From positions 68,394,268-68,458,267 of the forward strand of contig CM075853.1 of assembly GCA_037975125.1 (NCBI GenBank): 64,000 nt of DNA, in the 5' to 3' direction. The notes below the pieces were generated by a model that worked only from the letters and a program-made list of their open reading frames with translations, was not told where the DNA came from and made no database searches. This document shows, piece by piece, positions 12,081 to 24,742 of this stretch. Within the stretch, counting starts at the first letter, position 1; each line of letters opens with the position of its first letter. The DNA comes from Latrodectus hesperus. Taxonomy: Eukaryota; Arthropoda; Arachnida; Araneae; Theridiidae. The position numbers and the translations under genes are program-made.

Positions 12081-12398
12081 AAACCAACAATAAACAAAAA
12101 TCAAAATGTTGTTCAGATGGAATAAAAAGAATCATACGTAGGGTTAACAAGGAATGTAATTTCATAATGTATAGGCAACTATACGCTACATATATGGCAA
12201 TTTTTTAACATCTAGACAATTTTGTCGGCAATTATTTTAAAGCTCCTAAAACAGAAAAGTATCAAAAAGTTTTATAACAGCTTTCAGATGCTTAATTGTC
12301 CACTTTGCATGTCAAAGTACCTATCATTGTTTAACTATGGCTCAGATTAAAACCAAGTAATGTTAAAAATAAAGAACATAATACAAGAATGGGAAAAC

Positions 12399-13031
12399 CT
12401 TGAAGCTTGAGCAGCAACCAGCCACTTCGGAAGGTAGTGGATAGCTGAAAGTTCTTTATTTTTTAAATAGCGGCTTCATAAGAAGCCATAACTCCTGAAA
12501 CCTTAGTATTATGCAACCTGTGCTAGGTAAATGGTACTGTGGTTATATTACCCTAATGTAGCCTCTAATATGCATGGCAAACTGCTATAGCATCTTGCCT
12601 TACTTAGAAACTTAGGCACCTGATTCTAAAAAAAACATCTGAAATAAATCTATATTTACAAGATATATGGAAACCTTAAGTAAATCAATTGAAGGAGTAG
12701 AAATGACTAATACAGTACCAGAAACTGAACTATAGTTCATAAGGTAGAGCAGGAAAGTATTAGTAGCAGGACTGCATCTTTAGACAGTATTAAAGAAATA
12801 AAAAATGTGCTGGGATTTTTTTCAACAAGAAAAATGCCTAAGGAGCAAGATATTAAATATGAATAGGTTGCCTTAGCCCTTACTCTACAGAATTACAACT
12901 CAGCCCCACAATGGACCTTTCTGAAATAATAAACAAAGTAGGAGACCCAACAGCTTGGCTACTTTGAATTTAGAGCTTGGTACAAAATGTTTTTAGCAGA
13001 GCTGTCAAAACCAGTTAAGGAAAAAAGGAGG
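12399..13031 (+). mobile_element. LINE-derived non-autonomous element, copy 1 (decayed)
   Basis: Homologous along its length to 37450-38367. It starts CTTGAAGCTTGAGCAG, has the GGTAGTGGATAGCTGAA block, a middle part matching GGAGTAGAAATGAC, and a 3' part ending AACAAAGTAGGAGACCC...GGTACAAAATG. It lacks endonuclease and reverse transcriptase, as does the other copy. Target duplications are not convincing (a 10-base stretch with two mismatches). It is much more diverged than the 37.4 kb copy. Confidence 0.65.
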
Positions 13032-14402
13032 ATGTGAAAATATAGTAAATTAACACACATTTTCAATAAATATTATGCATAATAAATAGCTGTTTGTCAG
13101 CATATATTAAAAAAAATTCTATGATTAAACCAAATTAAAAACTTTCTAACAAAAGTCTACTCTAAAATTGAAATTAAAGATATTCATAATTTTTTCTTAA
13201 CAAGAATCCATATTCCTTATCGAGTAAAATATTCCAAATAAGGAAAGTCAAACATAACATATAAATGACAAAAAAATTCCTTTAATATTTTTGGATACTT
13301 AGAAATTCAAAATTTTTCTATATTTGTATGCACTGGATAAAATATAACAAATCAACGATCAACCTAAATAAACTTGAAATAAAACCATAGTGGCAAATCT
13401 CTTATACTCAATATATATATATACTTTTAAACAAACTTACAAAACATAAAATCAATACTATTACAGGTACCTTTATTTTAAAACTTTAGACAACAAATAT
13501 TTAAAATTCTATCAATAGATGGCATATAAATCTTGTCACAGTATATGAATTAATGATCTTCAAATTTGATTATTTTTCACCCATGATACTTAGAAAATAA
13601 ATTATTTGTAAAAATTCTTTCCAAAATATAGTATTGGAATAAGAAAATAACTGAAATTGTAATATTAAAAATGTGTAATCAATGAAATAAATGCATCTCA
13701 CTTACTGAGTAATATATGAAGATTGAAACTTAAATCAAAATTAATCATAGAAACTAAGTATCTTAACACTCAAAAATAAAGATAATTAAAAAATACAAAA
13801 AAAGAACTAAAATTGAAATTCAGAGAATTTACTATTTATAAATAAATATTACAAAATCTATTGAATATTTCATTAATAATTTAGGCATATTAATCTATAA
13901 GAGAATTAATATATATTCCCCAATGATCGCATAGATTCAACACATATATAGTGCTAAAACTTCTTAATAAAATTTTATTAGAAGAAATAAAGTAACAAAT
14001 ATATTTTGTATACAGCTTAATAAAGTTGTTTCCAAAAATGAAAAACTTTCTAGATTAATTAGTTATAAACACCAACAGAACAAGTTGTCGGTAAGTCGAT
14101 CATACGACGAATACAAAAGAATGAATTTCATATTGTAAGGTTATCAATGATCCACATAAATTGAAAATTTAATAATAACTTACATTTAATTAACATTTTA
14201 AAAACATATCACATGAGTCGTAAACCTTAATAAAATATCAAAACAAGCTATTGTTTGTATTAGGTAGTGCATCAAAACACACCTGTCCATGAAAGTACGA
14301 TTATAGAAAGGAAACATCTAAAATTAATTGAAAAACTACATTTCAATTAACTTTAAAAAATTAATAAATATAAATAATTTTAATTAACAATGACAAACTT
14401 AC

Positions 14403-14645
14403 GTAGACTCGAAACTCAAATTTTATTTCATTTGATTCAATAACAGAAAATGCTTCCACTTTCCCATTAAAATCCTCTTAAACGGTTAAAAGAAAATTTT
14501 CGAAAAATATTAAGACATAAAATTATACATTATAAGAATCAACATTTTCGAGTTTGATTTTAACTCACGTTCACATGAATCGCAAAATGACAACATTTAC
14601 AAACATCACATCATATACAACGTTGCAACCGCCATTACATTGCCC
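14403..14645 (-). promoter_or_regulatory. WAPL: Candidate WAPL 5' UTR exon and promoter region
   Basis: A strong minus-strand donor (CTAC then GTAAGTTT) lies at 14402. The sequence above it (14540-14645) is richer in CpG and GC than the surrounding DNA (for example ACGTTGCAACCGCCATTACATT) and is followed by a GGGGGGG run at 14659-14665. The first coding exon has an acceptor just upstream of its ATG, so an upstream non-coding exon must exist, and this is the best candidate in the window. The transcription start is unknown. The region could also serve as a bidirectional start. Confidence 0.35.
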
Positions 14646-15221
14646 TCATCTCTGAGTGGGGGGGAATTTCCGATTATGATAATTTTTATTTATTGAAATT
14701 TACCTTTGTAATAGATAATATTCTAATCACATACTACAACTCTAACTTTAAAGTTTAAATGCACTGAATTATACATAGTAACATAAAAAATAATAATTAA
14801 TTAATTTTTGGAATTTCGGATTTGTATTATCCTTTAACTTCTAAAATCAAAAGAGTTTTTATTTAAATTTTGGTTAACCCAATATGTTCCAGTGGCAACT
14901 ATATTAATGATTCTAGCTTATCTTTATTTTAAAAACTTAAAACGAATGGTAAGAGTATGTTGGATAATATGGAGATTATGGGTAGTTGGCCAATATTTTA
15001 ATTCAAATAAGTTTAATTCACATAAATAAAAAAAATTCATCTTCTCGTAGAAAATTTTATTATTTTATAATACTAGATGATTGTGTTGCTTTAATCTTAT
15101 CACCAACAGCCTCTCAAATTCATAAGTTGAGACTTATAATCAAGACTTTATAGTATATCCTATATATTTGCCATTTAAAAAATTGGTTTGAAAAATACGG
15201 ATTCTTTAATGTATATAATCA

Positions 15222-15500
15222 GGGCCGGCTGAAGCGGTCCTGAAAGGCCTTCTTTGCAGGCCGCGGTGCCAACCAAGAGGGGAGCTGAAATGCCAACGAA
15301 AACGAGCATTTCTTCTAATGGTAAAGAATATAAACTCACCTTGAAAGATAAAGCAGCGTGCCTTGAATGTTACACTAGACAGGGACCATGGGCATCTACA
15401 CCTTCCTCTTTTTTTCCCTGGCCTATATAAATAACCTTCCATCCATCTAATAATCATTAGGTCGCACAGTAAATTTCGAGTTCCAAAAGTCATGGAAATT
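15222..15500. mobile_element. Probable hAT-type terminal fragment
   Basis: A GC-rich block beginning CAGGGCCGGCTGAAGCGGTC in an AT-rich setting. The CAGGG start resembles hAT ends, but I found no matching inverted end or target duplication. The 95-codon minus-strand open frame across it is not similar to anything I recognise and is probably fortuitous. Confidence 0.3.
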
Positions 15501-17469
15501 CCTATTGAGCAAGTTTAATCTAGGTAGTATCATACTTAACCGACTCTACACGCAAACATTGTGTACTACTCACAATAGCCCTTCTACGCACCTAATGCCA
15601 AATAACGGTCATTTTTTCGTGTGTCTAGAAATTCATGTGTTGTGTAACATCTATACATTTTTTCTTTTTATTTATTGAGAAGTTGCTGAAGAAAGTTTTC
15701 TATGCAGAATAACTTTTTACTATTTGAAAAGAAAAATCCAAGTAATGAAGTTCGTATTTATTTTATTTTACTCTCATAATTTTTATTCATCCTTAATTAA
15801 TCAATTTTATAACTTTTTGTTTAAGATGTATATAATGAAATAAACTTTTTTTCTGTTGAAAATTTCTCTGAGGATGAGAAAATAGGGTTGAACTAATTAG
15901 TCCATTCAGTGAAAGCAAAATTTTCATTTTTATCATATTAAGAATATTCTGATTTTAGAAATCCCTAGATAGAAAATCGGGAATATTCTTGGTGAATGTT
16001 GGAAAAGATGAATGAATGAATGCTTAGACAGCTAAAATATTAATTTGATTATTTCTTTTATGTGAATATTTTTAATTATGAGTATATAGTTTTATGAATT
16101 TGTAAATGGTATATTTGTATCAAGTATAATAAATAATTACACTTTACGGATGTAAATGCTCTTTAGTTAGATACACCACATACTAGTACTCTAATGGCAG
16201 CGCTTGCAAAGGTTATTCTTTGATTACGTTTATTTTTGATCATTGATACTGAATGGGTGCAAAAGAGTGTACCTTTTTATTAGGAGAAATCAGTTGTCAG
16301 TTATTAATGTTATTTTTTGTGCTTCACTGCACTTTAGTTGCGATTTGTTGTGTAAAGGTAAAAGCATAATTGATTCCTCTTTAGTTTAATATCAAAACAA
16401 AATTTATTTTGATATGTGTGATCACCTTTCATCTTAAAATATCATAGTTTTAGAAAAGGTTACATTGAAAGAAGTTTAAATTAATCTCTAAAAAGTTTCA
16501 CAAGATGACTATTAAACATCAAAGGAAGCTTGAAATGCCTTGAAAAAGTTTTGTTTTTAATATGCAGAACTGTTTAAACAAAAGGATATCAAGGTTAAAA
16601 ATCTTAAGGTTTGAACATTTATTGATCTTATGGCAATCGATTAATTGAAACATTATGTACCACTTGATATTCGAGAACATTTTATTGATGAATGCGTCTA
16701 CCTTTTTATCGACAGACAAATTCAGCACATGTGAAAAAATGTTTCTGATCTAAATAAAAACAAAGTTCATTGCGAACTAGGGAGAAAACTTTCAATAAAA
16801 ATATAAATTTGTTTAAAACAGTTAATAAAAATTTTTGAGTCGCTTTCCTCCTCTAAAAGTTTTCCATTACGTGCCTGATGTGCATTATCCTGTCCCTTTC
16901 GTTATTTGGAAAAAATCTGAATCCCCGTACTAGAAGACATTTCAGATGTTGAATTAAATTTTTAAGCTTATTTTTAATGGTTTTCTGCAAATGTATGAAT
17001 AGTATTTACTCTGAAAATTGCACTTCAAAATATCACACTAATGTGAATTGGTTGCACTGTACACTGAAACACTAATCTTGGGCTGCCTCACCTCACCCTT
17101 TTTCAAAACCTTGGATTTATTTTGAAAATCATCTTTTCTTTTCTTTATTTCTTTTTTTTTTAGTATTTTGTGGTAACTTTTAATCAACCAATAATTCATG
17201 CTTAATTCATGCAATAATTCATACTTGAATTTCAAGCATTTAATTTTCAAAGTCCCAAATGGAGACCTGCCTCTGTCTGTTGCTAAGACCTTAGAGTAAT
17301 ATTCATCTACCGGAGAAGTCAAACTGATTGCTGCGTCTCTCCATTCTCACCTGTTTATTCCATTTTAGTGAGCATTTTGTGAAGCACTAAGTTTAACGAA
17401 AATCAAAGATTATAAGTTTATTTGTTTCTTCACATTTTGGCACGATTTGCTTTATAGGATTAATCCTCT

Positions 17470-17930
17470 CAGAAAACAATTGCAAGAAAATAGTTGAAAT
17501 GCCACTTTAGCTGTAAATGTAATAAATAATCTAAAAACATTATTTGAAGTACATAGAAGTGACATCAATTGCAAAAGTATTCTTGAGGAAGCCAAAACTT
17601 TAGTGAAGAAGTGAATGCTTAAAGCTGTTGAAGAAGTTCGATGAATGAAAAAGAAATGTTACTTTGATTACGAACATGCTGACAAATATCTTCAACTGTC
17701 AGAAGAAAATTTTAGGTCAAATGTCTTTTTATAATTTTGAATATTTATTCGATATCATTAAATAAAAGATTTGATGCAATGAAAAATCACTTCCATAATT
17801 TTATTACACTAGATAATTTATTAGAATTTCCTAGTAAAATTCCGAAGAATATTCTCAATAAATTGTCAAAAAATTTCAAGGAATTTTTTTTTCAAAACTT
17901 TCTTCTTTTATACGACAGTTGAAAAAAAAG
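17470..17930 (+). pseudogene. Decayed hAT/ZMYM1-like (DUF4371) transposase segment
   Basis: Broken plus-strand frames contain LFEVHRSDINCKSILEEAK, then KKKCYFDYEHADKYLQLSEENF, then a frame with ISLNKRFDAMKNHFHNF. The order (heptad-like segment, RKKR-x-FDYE block, x-F-x-x-N-V-F, then S-L-x-x-R-F-x-x-M) is that of the C-terminal half of ZMYM1-type hAT transposases. Several stops and at least one frameshift make it a relic. The GC-rich end at 15222 might belong to it, but that link is not shown. Confidence 0.5.
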
Positions 17931-19218
17931 GAGGGAGACTTCAGCTATTTTACTTGCAAGTATAATCTTAAGCATATTTTCTAGAACAAAATATTTGTCA
18001 GCTATTAAGCAGTTGATAATCCACATTTCTGCAAGTAGTGAAGAAAAAAGATGTTACAGGTACCGCATATTGAAGGCTGTCCTACGTTCCAAAGAAACTA
18101 CAGCTGGACAAAATATCTTCCAATCATTATATTTGAATTACGTATACAACTTGGCATGCTAATTTCCGGTAAACTTGTTTATGGGGAAAATATAAAGTTA
18201 TCATATGACTTCGACAAATCAATAAGACCTATAAACTTTCATAGACCATTCAAAACAAAAACCATTTGTTTTTTAAAACCTAAAAAACTTGCTCACAAGT
18301 CCTTGTGAGAAATGACAATATTCATCAAAGTCTTTCAATTACCATACCAACTGTTTCAGACAGAACAGAAAAATGATCATCATTAAAATAGAGATATAAG
18401 GAAGTTAATGTGTCAATGGATACTCTGCTTTTTGATTAACTTATATGATGAGAGCACATGAATAACCGTGACCAATGATATTTCACATCCAAATCTAAAC
18501 CAGTTGCATGTTAGCCATATGCTTCACTAAGAGACTTGAACAACAGAATTGAATTTACATTCTAATAATCATTCAATTCATCGAATGCTAAATTCACTCG
18601 CTCCAAAAGTATCTAAGAAAGTTATGTTTGGTCATTACAATTTTCCCTTCTCCACATACCCCAAATGTATTGTTTAGCTCTCTGTTCATCACTTTTAAAA
18701 ACTTTTTATCACTAGATCGGTAATTTACTCAGGAGAAGAAGAATAAATATTTCCGTCTTGATATTAATACCTCTCTTCTTGTTGTATATTGTCTAAAGTT
18801 CGAATTCAGATACTATTGAACATCGGGAAACAGATGTTCGTTTCTGTGTTCCACATACCTTTATGTTGAGGTGGATCTTGGGAATTTTCCAGGTGTCCTC
18901 TTTTGCAACACGTAAATACGGCCTACTATATACGCTGAAATCAAGAGGTAGATGTTGCAATGCCTTTCAATCATCTTCGGCCATTAGGCTGTCCACTACG
19001 CGATATCAAAATCATTTTGATTCATTCATTGCAGTTTTATTAAGTTGCGATAGCTATCTCAGTTTATTGCCCATGCACGTGACACTTTAAGTAAAATGAA
19101 TTCTAAATTACAGATTCTGTGATTCATATGATTTTATAAATTTGGCAGCCAAAGTTTTTTTTAAGTTTTACTATTTATCTTCGAATAAAAATTTTGCTAT
19201 TGTTGTATGTAACATATA

Positions 19219-20595
19219 GAGCTGGCCACCGTAAGCGCAATACTCTGAAAAAAGTATGAAAATAACATGAAATTTACAACATGCATTAACGGAAGGGAAA
19301 TATGCAAATGATTAGAATTTCAACGCAGAGGCACATCATGCGCGCCTGTGGTGGCACTTCAAAGCGCTATTTAAGACAATTTCAAGTTCGGATATTTTTC
19401 TAGCGAAAGATCATAAAAAGAATGATCAATTATGCCTCGTACTAAACAGCGATCCTTTTCTGATCAAGTATCCGAGTTCGACAGAGAAAGGATAGTGGCT
19501 TACCGAGATTGTGGATTACCTTTCAGGGAAATCAGTAGTCGTGTTGGACAAAACAAAACAACTGTAATGCGTACATGTGATCGTTGGATGTAGGATGGTA
19601 AGATGGACCTAAGTGTTCGATCACATTCACCACTTCACGTGATGACAGGCAAATTGCGTACATGGTAGTGACGCATCGCTCAGCCACATCTCGAATCATA
19701 ACACAGTACATTCAGTCTGTTAAACATCATCTATTGTCTGCACGTAGCATTCGACTCCGTTTACAGCAGAGTAGCCTGTCCGCAAGACGTCCGTTGCTTC
19801 GTCTACCCTTAATGTAGAACCACAGACGTTTCCATGCCAATGGTGCGAAGAAAGAAGGATGTGAACGGCAGAATAGAATGAAATTGTCGTTACTGACGAG
19901 TCGCGATTTTATCTGCAACACCACGATGGTCGTATTCCAGTCTGGAGACACCATGGTGAGAGGATGCTGAACAGTTGCGTTATCCACCGCCACACTGGTC
20001 CTGCACAAGATATTATGGTATGGAGTGGTATTGGATATCACTCTCGCACTCCTATAATACACGCTTCCGGTACTTTAAACAGTCAGCGCTACATCTCCGA
20101 GGTGTTGGAACCAGTTATCCTTCTTTGCCTTCAGGGCTTGCCCATAGCCATATTTCAACTGAATAATGCGCGACCTTACATGGCACGCATTGTCCAAGGT
20201 TCTTCGTCAATTGCCAGATTGAATTGCTTTCCTGCTCGGCTCGCTCTCTGGATCTTTCGCCAATAGAAACATGTGGTCCATGGTTGCCCAACGACTGACC
20301 CAGATTGCATCCCCAGCTGCCACACCAGATCAACCTTGCCAACTTGTGGAAGCTGCTTCGCATGTTGTACCCCAAAAACACAACCAAAGTCTCTTTGAAT
20401 CAATACTGAGGCATGTGGCAGCGGTGATCTCTAACAATGGCGCATACTCTGGCTACTGATTTTTGCAAAAACGACATTTCACAGAAGTCTATAAATTTAA
20501 TCATTTGATACTTGGTCAACAACTTATCTACAAAATAAATTTTGTTGTGATATAACTAATCTTTCTTGGTGTTGCGATTCAGGTGACCTGCAATG
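19219..20595 (+). mobile_element. Dead Tc1-like transposon
   Basis: About 1.38 kb, flanked by TA at 19217-19218 and 20596-20597. The ends are diverged inverted repeats (CTGGCCACCGTAAGCGCAA against CAGGTCACCTGAATCGCAA, about 16 of 22 bases over the aligned block). It contains one transposase relic (19432-20459). Its size and organisation are normal for Tc1 elements. Confidence 0.8.
19432..20459 (+). pseudogene. Tc1-like transposase pseudogene
   Basis: Begins MPRTKQRSFSDQVSEF with a helix-turn-helix-like N-terminus (FREISSRVGQNKTTV), then meets a stop after RTCDRWM. Downstream, in other frames, are TDESRFYLQHHDGRIPVW (first catalytic Asp), HTGPAQDIMVWSGI, FQLNNARPYMARI (second catalytic Asp replaced by Asn in the usual FQQDNARPH box), ARSLDLSPIE (third acidic residue) and a C-terminus MWSMVAQRLTQ...RHVAAVISNNGAYSGY ending at 20459. 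Multiple stops, at least two frameshifts and the D-to-N change make it inactive. Confidence 0.85.
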
Positions 20596-20597
20596 TA

Positions 20598-23500
20598 GTT
20601 GCTAAAGCTTTTAGTCATCCTTACCTAAAGCATATCTTCAATAACTCACGATGCCTCAAACTAATGCAGAATGGCGATAATTGAGAATAGTTAATGCAAC
20701 TGTGCAGGTATATTTACGATTGGAATAATGATTTCTAATTTTTAAAACAAATTTGAATAGCAAATTTACATAGTTAAAAACTCTTCTTGTAAAATATGGT
20801 ATATATAATGATTTCATTTATAAAATATAATGTATAAAAAACATTAAAAACTATTATACATAAAATGTATTATGTAAAAACACAAAAATTTAACCCCATA
20901 AATGACAACATGATTGTCATTGAATTTCTTATTTCCCAGGAATTTAATGATTTGTTTTGAAACCGGAATATTTTAATTTTGATTTGATTCTTTATGAATC
21001 TTTCTGAGTTTATATTTATAAATCAAAGTATTAGTCCAATTGATAGCAAAACGTAAAACATTAAATTTTAATTTTAACTAATAGAGATTAAAGAAATGGA
21101 ATGTATTTTAAATGCACCCATCAATGTAATTGATGTGTTTAAGACGATACTCACACGAATTTTAAAATAAAATACTTCCTAAGATGTGCTTTTTGTTTAT
21201 TCAAATTTTAGTATTAAAACTCATAAAAATTTATTTAACTTTTTACTTGAATGAAATGGTCAAAATAATCATTCACATATTATCTGATTATAATAAATTA
21301 TTTCCTAAATTAATCCGAATATTACCATTCTATACAGCCTTAACTATTTATTTTAAATAGTTTAGAATTAATAATGCAGTAACAAATTACCACAAGTTCC
21401 TGAAAAAATACTGCAACTCTTGTTTAAAAATTAAGTATATAAAGCTGGCTAACGTTTATGTGCATTTAAAAATAAAAATAATTTAGAGTAGTTTGCAAAA
21501 TGAGTAGAAAGAGCATTGGAATATGTGCAAATATTGTTAATAGTTGCATTGTTCAAAGTTGCTGAAATTGTATTCCGAGATATAAAACCCGTACAGGAAA
21601 AAAATGCATATGATGACTTGCCTGTGTTGGAATAATTTTATTCTTATTTAAATCTTTTGTTTTTCAGATTTTTTTCAGCACGGCAGAGAAGAATAAGATT
21701 TGAAAATTTCATGATGCTCAGTCTGCTTTAATTAATTTACTAGCAAAAGTGAAACTTAAACCTTATTTTTATTCATTTTGATACTTTATTATTGCAATAT
21801 TTATTATGATATACTATGAATATTATACATAAAAAAAAGAATTCTATTAATGAGAAAATATAAACATATTTGCACAAACGTAAAATTATTTTCAACATTA
21901 CTTATTTATAATTTATTTTCACGATTTCAATTTACTTTCACAGTCACCGTTTTTGCGAGTGGAATAGCCATAGTCATTTGACTTACATTTTACCTCAGTG
22001 CGGCATTTACTCTGATGTGACGTTTCTACGTTGTTTAAACTTTTTAAGATCCCACTTTTTTCAAGTAAAGCATTTTTTCTCATGCATTTTTCTTACCGAA
22101 ATTAGAGGACATCATTTCTTCCTTAGTAACGTAATAGGGTTATGCTTTTCACAGTAAAAAACCCGGTTTCGATTTCATCTACTGTTGAACAATGAGAGAA
22201 GAATATAGCTTTCAAACCATAAGCGTAAGACATCTGTAATGTCATATTTTCAAATACTGCACCTTGTTGCTGCAAAATATGATAACATCATTCTCTTGCA
22301 AATGAGCGACTTGCAACAGTGGTACAGTACAATAGAAACACCTCTACTACGAATTTTAAAACACAGCAGTCTGTGAGAAAAATGAACATGATAGGAAATG
22401 TGCAATACCAAAATTAGACGAACTTGAAGTCCTGTGAGGATTGTAGTCAGGACACTTAGCCTTTATGAAACCGAATTTTCCGTATCCATCGCATGTTAAG
22501 AAAGTTGATATTCATGTTTTTGTTGTTTGACACGATTTGGGGAAAAAAACATACTTGTTCTTTAAGCAACGCTTTTTCGATGTACTTTTCTAGTTCTAGA
22601 TGGATTATTCGTTTTGAAAGAATAGTTCGGCCGTACACAGGGTTGATTTTTATACTTTGAATTACTAAGACGGATATATATAGCTTTATAATCATCCAAT
22701 TTCTGTACAAATTATGATGAACTCTTTATTTTTTTCCCAAGTGTCAATAAAATGTTCCTTCACTTCATTATTAACTCTCTTCCTTTAAACTTATCAGTAT
22801 GTTTAAAATTTTTGAGTGATTCAAAGTCTGTATCATTGAGACGATGTAGTCACTATTCTAGGTAATTGTTTAATTCGTGAGCAAAGTCTTTTTAAAAATT
22901 TCTGGACTGATATGTGATAAAAGATGATTCGAGATGGTTCAGAATTTAGTTTGAGTATAATATTTTTTCTTACGAGTAATTGTCTAATTTGTCTCTTTTG
23001 GCTCTCTCTTAAAATAATTTGAGCAATTTCTCTAGGCGGAATAGATGGTAGCTGAGTTACATATTAGGTTTCTTTTAGGTTAATTTTCTCACATTTTCTT
23101 TAAAAATTTTGTAGTAAGGTATATTGTCAGAAGTTTCAATGAATTAAGAAACTACATGAAACATATTTGTTTCAGCAGTTGTACTTAGAATAACGTGGTA
23201 AAGGAGGGAAAATTCCGAGTCTATTTCCGGAAATAAACCCGGTTTATTCCCTTGGGAATTTAAAAAATTCCAGGGATTTTTAAAAATACTGAGAGTTTTG
23301 AAAGTTTTAAACAGATTAAAAAATTTTTGAAATTATTTTGTTATAAGATATTTCTTAAAATAAATAAAAGTCCCCTTATTTTATTATTTCTACTACTAAA
23401 TGCGGTAATAGGAAGTTTTGCAGGAAAAAAAATAATTTTGCGCTAAAGCAATTTATAATAACCTCAAAAATTAAAATTTGAGAAAATATTTTTTTTATTT

Positions 23501-24452
23501 TTAATTATTCTAATTATATTAACGATTAATATTTTATTTCTCTGTATGAATTTAAGAATTTAGAATGACAGAAGCATGAAAATGTCAATATTTATTCTGA
23601 CAGTCCTGAAAAACATATCTTGATATTTTTTTATTAAATATTAATTCATTAATTTTATTATTTTAACAAGTATTTTTGTTCTTCTTAGTACGAAACTAAT
23701 AAACTTCTTTACTAGAAGACAGAACAGACATTTCTATTTTTACATATTTATGTAATTTATTTTACTTTTCTTCATTTATATAAGATAAAGCAATACATTA
23801 AACAAAAGATGATTGGTTTCTTTTATTCCCTCAAAATTCCTAACATTTCCAAAAATTCTCTATTTATTCCCAAAGTTCCCAAATAAATTTAAGTGTTTAA
23901 AATAAGTCCTGGGAATTTTACATCTCTAATTTAGAGTAGAAACTTAGATCGAGGAATTGCCAGTTTTAATTTTAAGCGTTATAATTCTAACAACAGACCA
24001 TGTTATTTTCTTTTGCGTTTTTCAAAATCTTAGTTTACATTTTCATTTTTTGTCGAATTCCTCTAATAATTTTTTTATAGAAACTTTTTTTGTATCAGGA
24101 TTGATAATAAGTTCTGTAAGATTCATAACGTCACTTCAAAACTGAAACCACTTTTTTAAGACCAAATTCAGTAGCTTAACTTTTTAAATCTTCTTTGCCC
24201 ATTTTACCAAGAAAAGATATCGTTAAATGAAGAGTCAAAGCGAGAAAAAAGCTATGAAATTGAATTTTTGCCACAGTTCTTTTAATTTTATTCACAATAA
24301 AATATGTTCAAACTTACATTATTTAATATTAATATTAATACTTATCCTTAAGTAAAGTATTTATATAACCAATAAATAATTCATAAACTTAAAAATATTC
24401 ATAGAAATATATTTAACAATTGTTGATAGAATATTAAACAATAATATTATCT
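20598..24452. other. Intergenic AT-rich DNA
   Basis: No gene supported. 22.0-22.7 kb is richer in protein-like sequence on the minus strand (22456-22710 plus continuing broken frames such as GAVFENMTLQMSYAYGLKA), but I cannot name a family. A possible MITE occupies about 23200-23933. Confidence 0.5.
23200..23933. mobile_element. Possible MITE with GGGAATTT-type ends
   Basis: The left side (GGAGGGAAAATTCCGAG, then TTCCCTTGGGAATTT) and the right side (TTCCCAAAGTTCCCAAATAA, then TCCTGGGAATTTTACATCTC) are inverted relatives in an AT-rich body of about 730 bp. The pattern resembles short hAT-like elements. No clean target duplication was found, so the borders are approximate. Confidence 0.32.
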
Positions 24453-24730
24453 GTTATTGTTGTCGTGTGCTAGCTAGGCTGTCATTATGGGGTGCGCTGC
24501 TCCACCTTTCCAACTGAACTATAGTGGAGTCCACAACTTCCTCAGTACACAACATGCTATAGGTACCCGTTTTTAGGGTAGGCAACCATTTACAACCCAT
24601 TCATACAAGGAAAGGACAAAGACAGGATAGGTAGAGAGAGAGAAAAAAGTATATCCATGCCTGGAGCCAGGATTCGAACCCAGGACCTCCCTATCCGCGT
24701 CAGGCACGCTGACCACTAGACAAGTTGGGC
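24453..24730 (-). mobile_element. tRNA-derived SINE
   Basis: The minus strand starts with a tRNA-like head. GCCCAACTTGTCTAGTGGTC contains an A-box-like segment, and a perfect B box (GGTTCGAATCC) follows about 50 bases in, so an RNA polymerase III promoter is likely. A roughly 200 base unrelated body follows. The flanks ATAATATTATCT (24441-24452) and ATAACATTACCT (24731-24742) form a 12 bp target duplication with two mismatches. The acceptor-stem halves do not pair, so this is a SINE and not a tRNA gene. Confidence 0.78.
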
Positions 24731-24742
24731 ATAACATTACCT

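Larger units (their letters stand above)
4870..14402 (-). other. WAPL: Probable 5' UTR intron of WAPL, rich in transposon relics
   Basis: About 9.5 kb between the acceptor at 4870 and a GTAAGT donor at 14402. It holds the TIR element at 5243, hAT copies at 8940 and 11055, LINE fragments at 10807-12080 and a LINE derivative at 12399. The rest (6.2-8.9 kb, 9.6-10.8 kb, 13.0-14.4 kb) is AT-rich with no open frame I would call a gene. Treating the whole stretch as one intron is inference. Confidence 0.4.
14666..19216. other. Intergenic DNA with decayed transposons
   Basis: Mostly AT-rich. It contains a GC-rich transposon-like end at 15222, a decayed hAT/ZMYM-type transposase segment at 17470-17930, and two weak protein-like stretches (minus 17038-17322 and plus 18863-19090) that I cannot assign. 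No host gene is supported. Confidence 0.5.

Noticed and set aside
24660..24730. tRNA gene on the minus strand
   Set aside because: A and B boxes are present, but the acceptor-stem halves do not pair and a SINE body with target duplications follows.
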